64,000 nucleotides of DNA from Hydractinia symbiolongicarpus (Eukaryota; Cnidaria; Hydrozoa; Anthoathecata; Hydractiniidae): assembly GCF_029227915.1 (NCBI RefSeq), contig NC_079880.1:9389501-9453500 (forward strand), written 5' to 3'. The translations under genes were made by a program, and so were the position numbers. Every line of letters begins with the position of its first letter. Position 1 is the first letter of the stretch. Below are positions 24,599 to 36,016 of the stretch, piece after piece. The notes below the pieces were generated by a model. The model did not search any database and had not been told where the DNA came from. It saw nothing but the letters and a program-made list of their open reading frames with translations.

Positions 24599-26255
24599 AT
24601 GGCACGCCAAGAAAATAATGGCTGTCGTGAAGACGTGATGCAAACTGTTCAAGATGTTATGGACAGAGTAAGCCCGTTTGCTGCTGCCTATAGGTACATG
24701 GCTGAAGTTGAAGCTGAAGAATTAAATCAGGCAGCAGCACAAAACCGTGCTCCATCTGAAGTGCGTATGTACATGAGAATTGGCAATGACCGAAAGTGCT
24801 ACAACTTGCCACATCATGATGAAGTTGCGGCAGTATTTGTTGGCCAAGATGGAGCACCTCCTGAAAACGGATGTTGTTATCTATCCGCGTGGAGGTGATT
24901 TACAGAATATTTCCACAATGTCTGCAAACTTGGTGCCAATGGTGTATCCTCTTTTTTTTCCAAGGGGTGAACCAGGTTGGCATAATAGGATACCTCATGT
25001 TGCTGTACGTGCAACCCGTACTCGCAACACTACTACAATGTTGCAGTATTATACTTACCGTTTAGCTGCTCGGGAATATTTCAGCCCGATTCATTATGGT
25101 AAGAAATTGTTTCAGCAGTATTGTGTTGATTCTTATGTTAAAGTTAAAGGTAATAATTTAAATTACATTCGAGCAAATCAAACCAACCTTCGTGTTGATA
25201 GTTATGAAGGTTTAGCTGACCATTTGAATGCACGAGCTGAAGAGCGAGGCCTTCAACCAGGTCGTATTGTTGTTCTTCCTTCGAGTTTTCAAGGAAGTCC
25301 ACGTGCCATGGCTCAAAACTATCAAGATGCTATGGCAGTTATTGGTAAGTTTGGAAAACCTGATTTTTTTCTGACTTTTACGTGCAATCCAAAATGGCGT
25401 GAAATTACAGAAAATTTGTTTGCAGGCCAACGTGCACACGATCGGCCTGATTTAGTTTCTCGAGTTTTTAAATTGAAACTAAATGAACTCCTTAAAGATG
25501 TTACTGAAATGGGAGTTCTAGGTAAGACTATAGCACATGTGTATGTTATAGAATTTCAAAAGAGGGGTTTGCCTCATTGTCATTTCTTAATTCATTTAGA
25601 TCCCAATGACAAACTTAGGGATGCAGATGTCATAGACAGTGTTATTTCAGCAGAAATTCCTAATCAACAGGAACACCCTGAGCTGTTTGAAATTGTACGA
25701 TCGTGTATGATTCTTGGACCATGTGGACATCTGAATCCTAATTCCAGATGTATGGAAGATGGTGTTTGCACAAAAACTTTTCCAAAGAAATTTTTAGCAT
25801 CTACGGTAGCTGAAGTCAACGGATATTCATTATATAGACGTCGTGATACGTATTGATCATGATGAGGTGCAGACATTTATAGATGCACGGTATGTCAGTG
25901 CACCGGAAGCCATATGGCGTCTTTTTGAATTTACCATGCACCAACAATGTCATGTTGTCCATAGATTGCCAGTGCACTTGCCAAATAACCATATTGTTTA
26001 TTTTCAGCAAGGACAGGCTGAAGAGGCTCTGGACAGAGCCGCAAATCAGGCTACAAAATTAACAGGTTGGTTTGTTTAAATGCAGAGAATCATGATGCTC
26101 GCCAATATATGTATCCAGACATTCCTCTTCATTTTGTTTTTAATAAGAACAAAGTTTGGAAACCAAGACAACGCGGTCATGGTAAAATTGTGTTGGCCCC
26201 CTGTCCACAAAATCATTCAAATGGTGGAAAGCGTATGGGGGTCAGGATTTAGCCA
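24599..26255 (+). pseudogene. Helitron Rep/Helitron-like N-terminal protein, helicase missing
   Basis: Starts at 24599 with 'MARQENNGCREDVMQ'. A one-base insertion near 24870 shifts to frame 3, which runs to 25856: 'VVIYPRGGDLQNIS', 'MVYPLFFPRGEPGW', 'QQYCVDSYVKVKGNNLNYIR', 'LPSSFQGSPRAM', 'DFFLTFTCNPKWREI' and the HUH rolling-circle motif 'RGLPHCHFLIHLD'. About 60 residues are then missing. Reading resumes in frame 1 at 25848 ('DEVQTFIDARYVSAPEAIWR', 'VVHRLPVHLPNNHIVYFQ') and again at 26067 ('LNAENHDARQYMYPDIPLHF', 'WKPRQRGHGKIV'). The Tyr motif region and the Pif1-like helicase are not present. After about 26190 the frame changes to an unrelated basic stretch that may be captured sequence. 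Inactive. Confidence 0.88.
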
Positions 26256-26259
26256 ATTT

Positions 26260-27320
26260 TAATTGGAGCCAGTCAAAGAAACGTCGACAAAAGCATAAAC
26301 ATCGACGCACACATACTATTCATAACCAATATAACAATTGTAAATTTAATAAATAAACCAATAATTCTAATAAACCAAAAAAAATCTTTCTATTTATTTA
26401 TTTAAATTATTAATTAAGATTATATTTCTTACAGTTTTTGACCAAGTATATTTTGATGTTAGTTATTACTCTGGGGTATCCAATATTTCTACACATTTAC
26501 GCAATTACTTATTTTATCAAGCAAGCTTTTTTTTGTCTATTTAATGTTTAAATGTTCACAAACAGTGGATTTGCAAAACATGTTTATAACACTGCACACT
26601 TATCAATTCCATCCCTGTGTTATTATTTCAGTGTTGTTGATCGTCGATACCTCAGAGTAGTTTCTTTTTAAGTTATTTTTTTGTTATGATGTTACAATAA
26701 AATACATCAAAATACATTCAGTTCAGTTATTTTCCCTTTTACCAGTATTGAGGACCCGCCAGCTACTAGAATTTATCATGTTGCCTAAAACTTTACTTTA
26801 ACAACTGTCCTTTTAATATACCATTTTATAACAAACACCCTTTTTGTGTTTGAGCTATATACTTTTTTTTTAAATCGCATGGATTATTTTGTTAATACAT
26901 TTGATACATGTCTTACATGCTTTTTACTTCTTTCTAGGTTGAAGCGCAAAGCCCCATGACTGGCCTTCCTGTGGCGCGCTTTGTTAAGTGGATTATTTCC
27001 TTTTAATCGAGATAATTCATGAACTAAAAGTCAGGGCATAGCATGTTACACAAATCCATCAAAGATTTATTGATACTGGTCAAACTCAAAAGAACAGCAG
27101 AGGTACAATGCCATTATGTCACATTACTGCACAAAGAACAAAAAAGTAAAGTATTTTATTATCTGAAAAAAACTTTAAACATGCATTGGTGACGTCAATA
27201 ATTTTTGTCCAAAGTACACGATGTTATACGTTACTTTAAATAGCACTTCAGTTTTCATACAATAACAGCAACAAGTATCTTTTTCATTGTTCTCTCGCCT
27301 AAGTTCTTTATTGTTTTTCT
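26260..27320 (+). other. Non-coding 3' part of the Helitron
   Basis: AT-rich, no open frame of note. A helicase domain would be expected here in an autonomous Helitron and is not seen. Confidence 0.5.
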
Positions 27321-28371
27321 GCCTAAGTGGATTTTTCCACGGGCCTAATCGACTAGTATGATACTTAAATTGTTACACCCAAAACAGTTTTTTGATATTT
27401 TAGCACAATACTGCATGCTAACGTATTGCCGTATTATTTGTTAATCTGATATCCATTTATATATCATAGCCTGTGGAATGGGTTGCAAAATTAATTTACA
27501 AACTAATTAATACACACAAAACCAAGTAACTATATGAACCAAAAACTCAATAACAAACTCACATATCGGTGAAAATGAAAATAATGCATGCATGTGTATA
27601 TATAATATATGATAACTGTGTGCGGAAGATAACTGTTACAACCTTAGTACTACCTTACTGTGAAACGGTACGAAGAAAAAATGTCGTTTCCATAACAACA
27701 TGACAAAATCTTTCATCTGCACTCATATTCGGTTTGACTAAAATTTTCAATGACAACTACACTCATCAACTTTAAATAAATCAATCAATAAATTACACAA
27801 TTGCGACCCATATAAAGGGTTCCTGAAAATACAACTTATGCACTGAACCATATGGCTAGAATTTAACTTTTCATACAAAGCTGATATAGATTACAAATAA
27901 ATATTCGTAGCACTGGAAACGAGGTTGGATGTAATGATAAAATACTGATAATAACGACTTATACTGTCTTAACAACACAGAAATCCTGTGTAATAAGTGA
28001 TAGACATATCATCTGGATTCGAGAAAGCATACACGAATGATAGAAACCTGGGCACTATCTTGCCTTGAAACGACTTGAAGATAAAATTGCGTTTCTAAAT
28101 CTGTGCGCACATTCAGTTTAAACATCGGTTTCTATGACAACTACAAGACTGAACAATAAAAAATAAAAAATAAATAAATAAAACCACCCTCAAACGGCCC
28201 TACCGAAGCATTATATAAGACTGAGAATGGCCATAAAACGACCTCTTACAACAGAAACAAGAACGTAGCAGACAGGGAAGTAAAGACTGATCAATGAGGT
28301 AACGACTGATCAACGTCGTAAGTATAGAAGATTGAAGAAAAGAAAAGCTGGTAATTCTACAAATCTACACA

Positions 28372-29387
28372 ATGGACGTTAACGACTCATCATCTGATGA
28401 AAGCTGTACATATCCATTACAACGCATCGCACACACACCTCTGGAGCTCGCAAGTACCGTGAACGAGGGAGACGCCCCTGAACTTTTCAGGACAACTCAC
28501 TTCCGAATCTATCGAATCCATCCTGGCACCACTCCACAGATGGTCATGGATGGCATTTTCAATACGGTCATCAAATACCACCCAAAGCTCATCCTCAAAG
28601 ACGTATTTTACGCAGTGGTTCCCGACACACGATTCAAAGGCAGATTTGATGTTGTGTTTCAGAAGCCAGAGATCAAAGTTACTCTAGTGAAACACGGCTG
28701 CCAAATCGGTCAATCCACCATCAGGGGAAGGATGAGTGAATTTACCAGAGTCTACATCCCAAACGCTCCGATTTGGGTGAGTCGTGCACAGATCGAGAGG
28801 TGCTGTGTTTCTACGGTGAATCCCAAAACACTTCCTACAGAGTTGACAAGAACGGCATAAGGATAGGCGGCGTGGTCTCATTCATAAAAACTCACGCAAA
28901 CGAAACCATACCTAACTTCGTAAAACTTGCCGGACAGTGGTGTGCTCTGTTGTATAACGGACGACCGATCAGATGCAATAAGTGCAACGACAGGACACAC
29001 CCAGGCTCGTGCACCACACCAAAGGCATCTCCAGTGAAGTCACCACAACAGCAGCCTTCACCTCACCCCGCCGAGGACACACAAAACCCACCAAGCGACC
29101 CACCGATCAACACCGAGCCGGCAAACACCGCTGTGGAGGAAGCAAACGTGCCACTCGAGGCTGTGGAGGGAACAAACGTGCAACTCGAGGCTCCTCATAA
29201 TGAAACACCTACTGAGGCCTCTCCACCACCCTCCGAAAAAGAAAAATCAACAAATGCCACACCATCCTCTGAGAAGGAAGACAACGATATTGAGGAAGCG
29301 ACAACACCCCCCAAAACACCCGCAAAACCAGCCGAAAAAATACTAACGAGAACGGAGCGAAGGAAGAAACGCAACGCAGTGATGTAA
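28372..29387 (+). pseudogene. Gag-like ORF1 protein with zinc knuckle (frameshifted)
   Basis: Starts at ATG 28372 ('MDVNDSSSDESCTYPL'), frame 1. Around 28775-28800 the sensible reading moves to frame 3 ('FYGESQNTSYRVDKNGIRIGG', trimmed here), suggesting one indel. The first part resembles the RNA-binding fold of LINE ORF1 proteins ('FRIYRIHPGTTPQMVMDGIF', 'VYIPNAPIWV'). Then come 'GRPIRCNKCNDRTHPGSC', a CCHC-like knuckle, and a Pro/Glu-rich disordered tail with a tandem 'AVEEANVPLEAVEGTNVQLE' duplication, ending in basic 'RTERRKKRNAVM'. The likely role is binding the element RNA. The assignment as retroposon ORF1 is by pattern only; the exact LINE group is unknown. Confidence 0.6.
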
Positions 29388-29397
29388 GAGCCTTTAA

Positions 29398-29937
29398 ATG
29401 TTAACTTTAATATTTATTTTACTCGTACTGCACACACCGGAAGGTAGCCCTGAACGCCCACTCAAATTTAACAGCACACGTCTTTCCTGCGGACGCAGTA
29501 GTAACAAACCTACTTTCCACACTTTCTTAATCTGTGCTTTCTCACAAACTTTGACGATCACTTGTGATCTTACTAATAGGCGTGAAGGGGTGTCTTTTGG
29601 TGTGTGGCTAGTACCAATAAGGTTCTGCACCACTGCCAGTTTTTATTTTCTGAACGCAAGTCAATCGCTAATTATGCGCCTTTTTCTCACATTTTTGCTG
29701 TGTTTTTGCAAAAAAATCTCAGGTTTTGGGCCTCCCCCAGCAATAACTTGTCTTGCAACATTTATTTTGACATCTAGCTACATTATTACGACTAGCTGCG
29801 ATGCAAACTGCACCATGTTGCTTTATTATGTCGCTCCTTTATCTAAAAATCTACCTTTTACAGCGTGTAGAAAACACGCTTTCAGTCATACCAACTCTAT
29901 ACTTTCTGCGGACGCAGAAGGACAACTCTTGTTTTAG
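29398..29937 (+). CDS. ORF with hydrophobic leader, tandem unit 1 (unknown)
   Basis: Begins 10 bp after the ORF1 stop. 179 codons; the start 'MLTLIFILLVLHTPEGSPERP' looks like a signal peptide. The body is hydrophobic with many cysteines and Phe/Leu-rich strands. The DNA from about 29404 to 29950 is repeated at about 29990-30510 with roughly 586 bp spacing, and the second unit keeps the same plus-strand frame open. I do not recognise a family. A membrane-associated protein of the element is one option; a non-coding tandem repeat that happens to be open is the other. Confidence 0.35.
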   Translation: MLTLIFILLVLHTPEGSPERPLKFNSTRLSCGRSSNKPTFHTFLICAFSQTLTITCDLTNRREGVSFGVWLVPIRFCTTASFYFLNASQSLIMRLFLTFLLCFCKKISGFGPPPAITCLATFILTSSYIITTSCDANCTMLLYYVAPLSKNLPFTACRKHAFSHTNSILSADAEGQLLF

Positions 29938-29959
29938 CGCGCTAGTACAACACCAATTT

Positions 29960-30856
29960 ATGAACTTCTTAACGTTATTTATAATAATTATTATTTTACT
30001 CGTACTGCACACACCGGAAGATAGCCCTGAACGACCACCTAAACTCTCCAACAATACTCGCCTTTCTTGCGGAAGAATTAGTAACATTCTCCGCACCTCT
30101 CAAATCTGTGTTTCTTCACCAACTTCCACGCTTAATTGTGCCCTTAATTTTTGGCGTAAAGAGCCGTCCTTTGGTGTGTGGCTAGTACCAACGAGGTTCT
30201 GCTTAACTGCCAGGTTTTATTTCCTGAGCAATAGCCAAACGATATTTATAGGTCACTCATGCACATTTTTGCTACTTTTTTACAACCAAACGTCAGATTT
30301 TCGGCCTCTTACAGGCACAATCGGTCTTAACAAACTTTTTTTGCTATCTAAAGGCATTCCTAAGGTTACCCTTAATGCAAACTGCGCTATATTACTTTTT
30401 TATATCGTCTCTCTATTGAGAGGCTATCGTTATCAAGTGTATAGAAAACACACTTTCCAGATATGCGGACGCAAAAGGACAACTCCTATCTTCGCGCGCT
30501 TTTACAGGCGCTCGGATGCAAAAGGACTCTCCTCCTTCTTCACCAAATTAGACCATACTAAAACCCAACAATACGTGATTACAGGATTCCACGACCAAAG
30601 CGACAAAGTCCGCAACCCACTGGAAACACTGCGAACCTGCGCATACCAAGCCAAATGGTTTGGCAGGAACAAATCGCTATACGATAACGCGACGGTCGAT
30701 ACCAAGGCTTACTTTCACAAGTGCCTTGCTTCGGCCGTCCTATCCCAGCAGATAATTGCAATGAAGCAAGGAAGCCTTGACAGTTTTAAAACCAACTTTC
30801 AAGAAGGAACTTTTTTCCAATATATCAATGGTCGTATTATACTAACCGTAACCTAA
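29960..30856 (+). CDS. ORF with hydrophobic leader, tandem unit 2 plus C-terminal extension (unknown)
   Basis: ATG at 29960 gives 'MNFLTLFIIIIILLVLHTPE', a strong leader, then a diverged copy of unit 1 ('DSPERPPKLSNNTRLSCGR', 'FGVWLVPTRFCLTARFYFL'). From about 30480 it continues into a more polar, unique end ('KTQQYVITGFHDQSDKVRN', 'TKAYFHKCLASAVLSQQI'). 298 codons without a stop in a 63% AT region is noteworthy. No known domain is recognised. It sits just before the 3' stem-loop and poly(A), where a LINE would carry the end of ORF2. Confidence 0.4.
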   Translation: MNFLTLFIIIIILLVLHTPEDSPERPPKLSNNTRLSCGRISNILRTSQICVSSPTSTLNCALNFWRKEPSFGVWLVPTRFCLTARFYFLSNSQTIFIGHSCTFLLLFYNQTSDFRPLTGTIGLNKLFLLSKGIPKVTLNANCAILLFYIVSLLRGYRYQVYRKHTFQICGRKRTTPIFARFYRRSDAKGLSSFFTKLDHTKTQQYVITGFHDQSDKVRNPLETLRTCAYQAKWFGRNKSLYDNATVDTKAYFHKCLASAVLSQQIIAMKQGSLDSFKTNFQEGTFFQYINGRIILTVT

Positions 30857-31686
30857 TACATGTATTTATAATTTTTAACTAACGAAACTGTACTCATATA
30901 ACTAAATACAACAGGTGCGGAGCAACATCGCTTCCACCTGCCCCTTCGGGGGAAAAACAAACAAAAAAAAAACTATTCAAAATAACGCTTTTTTTATTGA
31001 ATCAAATAAATATTTCATCGTGCAGACTAACGATCTCTTCAGTTCAAGCGAATTTGACGCTAGCAACGGAAATGGTGAGTAACATTTACCTACTTTACAA
31101 CATTTGATACCCCTAGCTAATAGAGAATGCTTGCTAAAGCATGGCCCGCTACCACGAGGAATTATTGATTAGTCCATACCCGGACGGGGCTGAAAATTCT
31201 GATGACGGTAGTGATCAACTGACGATCTCGCAATTTAGCTAGTATCTACAACTTAACAACCAATATCACCAATGTTATTGGATTATTAACAAAAAACCGA
31301 ACATATGATAACCACAAAGTCACATGTTAAAAAAACGGAAACATGTAGGGGATTACCACGAGAATAGCGCCTTTGCTAAATTTTTTACATTACATACACA
31401 TTTATGTTGAACTCTGCGTGGGAAACTTTCACATGTTTTTGTTTTTCTGACTTTTTGTTGTATTTTCTCAATATTATAATTTATAATCTGAAATACATGA
31501 GGACTGGACGTGGTTTCATGTAAATACTTATCGGTTCTAAACGTTTATTTTATTATTATTATTATTTGCTAACGCTAAAAAGTTCGTATTCTCACCAACA
31601 TCTTCAGAATTTTTTTTCAAAAATCTATTTTTGAAAAATTGATCATACCAAAATGTGCTTCGATCGTAAGCCACATGTTAGTTTAA

Positions 31687-34600
31687 CCCTTTACGTGGTT
31701 GGGTTGCCTTCTGGAAACAAGATATTCCCTCTTCGGTTCTAGACAGTTCCGGGACTTTTTACCAGATTTGTTCTTTTTTTCCGTAATCTTTGTTGGTAAC
31801 TGCGTCCGTAAGGTCCGAAAATTTCAATTTTGAAAAATCAAAATAAAGATGGCGGATGTTGTAGTAAGACAGCCGGCAAGCCACGTTTTACCACTAGTTT
31901 TGTTTTTATTATATGGCAGGTGAAAAGGGGGTTTACCTAAGCTTTTTTAATTGATTTACGTTCTTCTTAAGTTGATAGAACTGTTTTAAAAGTTTGAAGT
32001 TCAGAACGAAACATTTGAGTACTGTATGAATTTTCAAAACTATTTGTTGCCCTATGGCAACTTTGCCAAAATCAAGTCATAATTTTTGATATTTTTGATC
32101 AAATGAATTGTACTCCTGTATCTTGAATACTTGTTTACTGTAGAAAATACATCATTTTGATACTTTTGGCTTTAAATATGACATATAATGACAACTTTGA
32201 ATCTGCTTGCCTACCCCTACTTTGGGCAAAATCACAGTTTTTTGAAAACGTCAATGTGCTCTTTTTTCGTGGCCTTGCCTATCCTTACCTTTTCAGGTCA
32301 GACGTTTCGACATCACATTTGACTGACTTTACCGCAAGACGAAGGCATTTACACAAAATAAATGGTCTTCTTTCATAATAGTACTTATTATAGGTCTTAA
32401 ATTGTTGGTATTTTATGTCAATTATACAATTCTTTTTTTTTAGCTAAATGAAAAATGAGTAAAAAATTTGAGAAGCAAGCCGTCAAGAATATTCGTTACA
32501 ATACAGAGGAAGCAGTACAATTTATTCTTGCTCCTGGCTCTGATTCTGAGCTTTCAGAGCTTGAGGATGAAGATGACACTGAGACTGATGAAAACCTAGT
32601 CCTAACACCTAGAGTTCAAGAATCAACTGACCTATCTGAAGACGAAGAAGAGTATCAAAGTGACCAATCGAAAGATTCAGTAGCACCCCAGAATACTCAA
32701 GAATCATCTCAATCTACATCTAGAGGATCGAAGAAGAAATTAAATTCCAAAGTATCAAAACCAGTTGAAGATATTCTTAGTGATGAGGAAAATGTTGGTG
32801 ATCCACATCAATTACGTCGCAGTAAGCGCCAAAAAACAACCGTACAACCAAACTATATTGACACAGCAAGTATTTCATTCGATTCCGAAACAGCAGAAAA
32901 TGAACCAGGATCAGTGTCATTACAAAGTGACTCGGATACTTCAGAATCAGAATTAAGCAATCCATCAACCAAAAAGACAAAATCAAATTCTAATAAAGAA
33001 AACCACACATGGCGATGGAGAGCCGGTGCACCACCCGAAATTGATACTACTTTCAAAGGTGATGCTTTCAGCAGACCACCTGAAAACTTTGACGAAATGA
33101 ATCCAATAGACTTTTTCAGAATGTTTTGGACAGTAGAACAGACAAACCTCTACAGCGTGCAAAACCAAGGAAGTTCAATAAAAGCCACCCAGGAGGAGAT
33201 TGAACGATTCTTAGGGATCCATATTTTGATGGGGATTGTCAAGCTTCCAACCTATCATGTATTGGAAGACGGAGACCAGATATGAGAAAGTAGCAGATGT
33301 AATGTCGGCAAAACGTTACATTGATCTTCGCAGGTATTTACATGTTGTCGACAACACAACAAAAGAACAACCTGAAAATAAAAACGACAAACTCTTCAAA
33401 ATCAGGCCAGTCCTTGAGGCCATTCAGGAAAATTGTTTCAAAATTGAACCAGAACCCGTGCAATCCATTGATGAGCAAATTATACCTGCTAAAACAAGCG
33501 AAGTGGGATACGGCAATATAATCCAAAAAAACGAAAAAAATGGGGTTTTAAAATGTTTGTTCGTGCAGGACAATGTATAAATTCTTCCTTTATGCTGGAA
33601 AAAATGGAAAAGATGAAAATTCATCCTGTGAAAATGTTGTTCTGAGATTGATTGAAAATCTCCCACACCAGAAAAATTTCAAAATTTGTTTTGAGAACTG
33701 GTTTTCAACATTGTCCTTACTCCTACAGTTGAAAGAGTATGGGATTTTGACCTGCGCAACGATGAGAGCAAATCGTTTGGCAAATCCTCTTTCCTCAGAA
33801 AAGGAATTACAAAAATCGGGGAGAGGAAGCAAATCTCACAAGGTTGACAAAAATTCAGGCATTATGCTAATGCGCTGGTTCGACAATAAAAGTGTCCAAC
33901 TGGCGTCAACCTACTGCTCCTTTAAACAGAGTGGCACTGTGAGAAGATGGGATGCTAAATCAAAAAGTCATATCCAGGTCCCCTGTCCTGAAATTGTTAG
34001 GGAGTATAACTCTGCAATGGGTGGGTTGACTTGGCTGATATGTTGATTGCATTATATCGCTCTCCAATGAGAACAAAGAGATGGTACCTGAAAGTTATCA
34101 TTCATGCTCTTGATATGTGCAAAGTCAATGCCTGGATTCTTTATCGCAGATATGCTGACCAACTTCGTATCCTAAAGAAAAATCAATTCCCTCTTCTAGC
34201 TTTCTCGAGCAAAGTATCTACTGGCCTTACTGTTGCATCAAAACCTTTGGAGCGATCTGTTGGTCGACCCAGGAAGCATAAGTCTATAGAAGATGCTGTT
34301 GCAGGACCAGGACGACGTGTTTTGACACCAACACCAGTAAATTGTGTTAGAACTGATGCCACAGCGCACTGGCCATGTTATCGTGATACAAAGGGTCGAT
34401 GTAGATTTTGCAAAAAGGGTATTATTTTAACTGCTTGCATGAAATGTGAAGTCCACCTTTGTTTCACATCCGAAAGAAATTGCTTCTATGACTTTCATCA
34501 CCATTAGACATATGATTGAACACTTGAAATATGGACATCTTTCTTTTTCGTATTTCAAATTAAAGAGTAAAATTTTGGTAATATATTTATTTTGTTTCAC

Positions 34601-35100
34601 ATAGCTATAGATACATTTTAGAGTTTTTGATTTCAACCAATGCCAACGAGAATTCTAAGTTAGGTATATAAATTGAATCAGCTAATGCAAAAATCCGTTT
34701 GTGATTGTTGTGTTTTGTTCTTTTTTTATTAGTTCAAAAAAACTAATATCTCATATATAACCTTTTCTAGAATTTTTTGCCTTCTATATTATTTGTTCAC
34801 TAGTATATGTACGTTATTTTTGTTCCATGTCTTTTCAATATTCACTATTTCATCTCAAAAATTGCTTGTTTATCTTTTTGTTACATGCCCTGATTTTCAA
34901 GAACAGGCTCACCATAATTTTAGTATGGACAAAATGTTTCGAACATGTAACAAAAAGTTTTTTTTCTGCACAACTAAATTAACAAATTGGGACAATGTTG
35001 CCATCTGGCAACAAATAGTTCATTAAATTCCTATCAAAATCATTAGAATCACATCACACAAGGTCTAGTTTGTAAATTACATTGATTTCCAACATTTTTT
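31687..35100 (+). mobile_element. piggyBac element (left end TTAA|CCCTTTACG)
   Basis: The left end is TTAA (31683-31686) followed by CCCTTTACGTGG, as in piggyBac elements. The same TTAA is present uninterrupted in X-prime (about 47846-47849). A GTTGCC..GGCAAC palindrome recurs near 32043 and 34990, probably subterminal. I could not place the right terminal repeat; the end coordinate is a rough limit. A TTAA at about 35024 or 35125 could be the right border. Confidence 0.6.
32455..34507 (+). pseudogene. piggyBac transposase (DDE_Tnp_1_7), three frameshifts
   Basis: Frame 1 from ATG 32455: a long acidic Ser/Glu-rich N-terminus, a basic patch ('RRSKRQKT'), then the transposase core start ('NPIDFFRMFWTVEQTNLYS', 'IERFLGIHILMGIVKLP'). 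Frame 2 (33236-33580) has 'SAKRYIDLRRYLHVVDN' and the first catalytic Asp in 'SIDEQIIPAK'. Frame 3 (33573-34046) has 'FENWFSTLSLLLQLKEYGI', where the second catalytic Asp (usually FDNWFS) is Glu, and the third in 'LMRWFDNKSVQLAST'. Frame 2 again (34031-34507) carries 'RTKRWYLKVIIHALDMCKVNA' and the C-terminal Cys/His zinc ribbon ('CRFCKKG..TACMKCEVHLC'). All domains are present, but three frameshifts and the D-to-E change make it inactive. Confidence 0.9.
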
Positions 35101-35129
35101 CGAAATTTTTCTAACTCGACGACGTTAAG

Positions 35130-36016
35130 GTACGGTCTGCAAAATACACGCTTTTTACTTTTTGAATTTTTGCTGACTTTGTTGCTTTGTTATAATGATT
35201 TTGTTAACCGCTGTACCAAACTCGAATTATATTTCGTCAGTAGAAACCCTTCGACTTTCATAAAACATATCGTCCCTTGGATAATGTTGGCTCTTTCATG
35301 GGAAATGTGAGAAGGTTTAAGAGGTATGGAAAATAGTATATTTTCGCTTAGGGCTGGCTGAATTTTTACAATCAGGTGTTCAAACTTTATTTTTATAATA
35401 CCCAAACACATGCTTTGCCCATATCTTACATGGTATATATCCAGATTAAAGAGGAAAGTATTAATATTTTAGGATTTCCCCCCTTAAATTTGATTATTTT
35501 GACGTTGTAGCTGCTTTTTGGGATGATATTAGGTTTTCTGGTTAACCTGTGACTTATACCATGTGAGAAATGTTAAAAGTATTGTTTTTACTAAGTATTT
35601 TAGTTATTTGTTTGTTTTATTAAGCAAAATTCAGCTAGCCCCAACCATATTTTTTCTCTGGTGTCTTTCAAAACTTTCCAGTAGCCGCCATTACCTGGTC
35701 TGCATTTTTCTGGAGAAGACTTTATATGCCGCGAAGGTCCCTGCCGCCATATTTAACAAACCTTACCCAGGCAACAGATTAAAAAAAAAAACGGTTTGTA
35801 GCTAGTTTGTTTGTTTATACATCTGATAAAACAATAAAAAAGAGTCAGTATTAGCTAATCTTAGTCCAGAATCTAATTAATCTAAGTTCTGTCTAGCTAA
35901 CAAGCTAGGAGAAATGATTTATATTTTGTGAGGGAAGCATATGAACAAGCAATTTCAGACTTAGCTAGCTAGCATAATTTTCTTTTATTGTACTGGGCAA
36001 GTTGAATTTTAAACCC
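35130..36016. other. AT-rich stretch, no gene recognised
   Basis: Open frames at 35190-35411 and 35563-35805 show no family motif. Small GCTAGCTAGC runs near 35960. Nothing else supported. Confidence 0.4.

Larger units (their letters stand above)
23396..27356 (+). mobile_element. Helitron with both termini (5' TC ... hairpin ... CTAG 3')
   Basis: The left end is TCTATATAATAATACGCC (TC at 23396-23397). The right end is CTAG (27353-27356), preceded by a hairpin GTGGA-TTTT-TCCAC (27327-27340), the standard Helitron 3' structure. It lies between A (23395) and T (27357), as Helitrons do, with no target duplication. PLE copy 2 shows the empty site (ATTAA|TATCATAA at about 46345), and the PLE-linked sequence resumes after CTAG as TATGATACTTAAATTG. 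Length is 3961 bp. It carries a broken Rep-type gene. The helicase part expected downstream is absent, so this copy is non-autonomous. Confidence 0.83.
28274..30967 (+). mobile_element. ORF1-only retroposon with poly(A) tail, inserted in X
   Basis: Defined by its absence from X-prime (47274/47275). It runs from GACAGGGAAG to a GC-rich stem-loop (30912-30955, with CAGGTG...CACCTG and CCCCTTCGGGG) followed by AAAAACAAACAAAAAAAAAA, the usual look of a retroposon 3' end. It encodes a gag-like ORF1 and two leader-bearing ORFs but no reverse transcriptase. Target duplication is not clear. Confidence 0.55.
27357..31686 (+). mobile_element. PLE-linked 'X' region (long copy)
   Basis: 27357-28273 matches 46346-47274 and 30968-31686 matches 47275-47849. 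Both copies begin exactly where the PLE 3' UTR ends (TATnATnnTAAATTGTTACACCC), so X is part of, or was fixed next to, the PLE before it spread. The copy here carries 2.7 kb (28274-30967) absent from the other. The X tail holds a small exon-like reading 'MQTNDLFSSSEFDASNGN' followed by GTGAGT (about 31020-31080) and a 33-codon ORF from 31141 ('MARYHEELLISPYPDGAENS'), both conserved in the second copy. X may be the pseudo-LTR/spacer of tandem PLEs. The right end is cut by piggyBac at TTAA. Confidence 0.6.

Noticed and set aside
31195-31240. CTGATGACGG resembling a hammerhead ribozyme core in region X (PLEs often carry these)
   Set aside because: No GAAA partner strand and no flanking stems could be found at the right distances.
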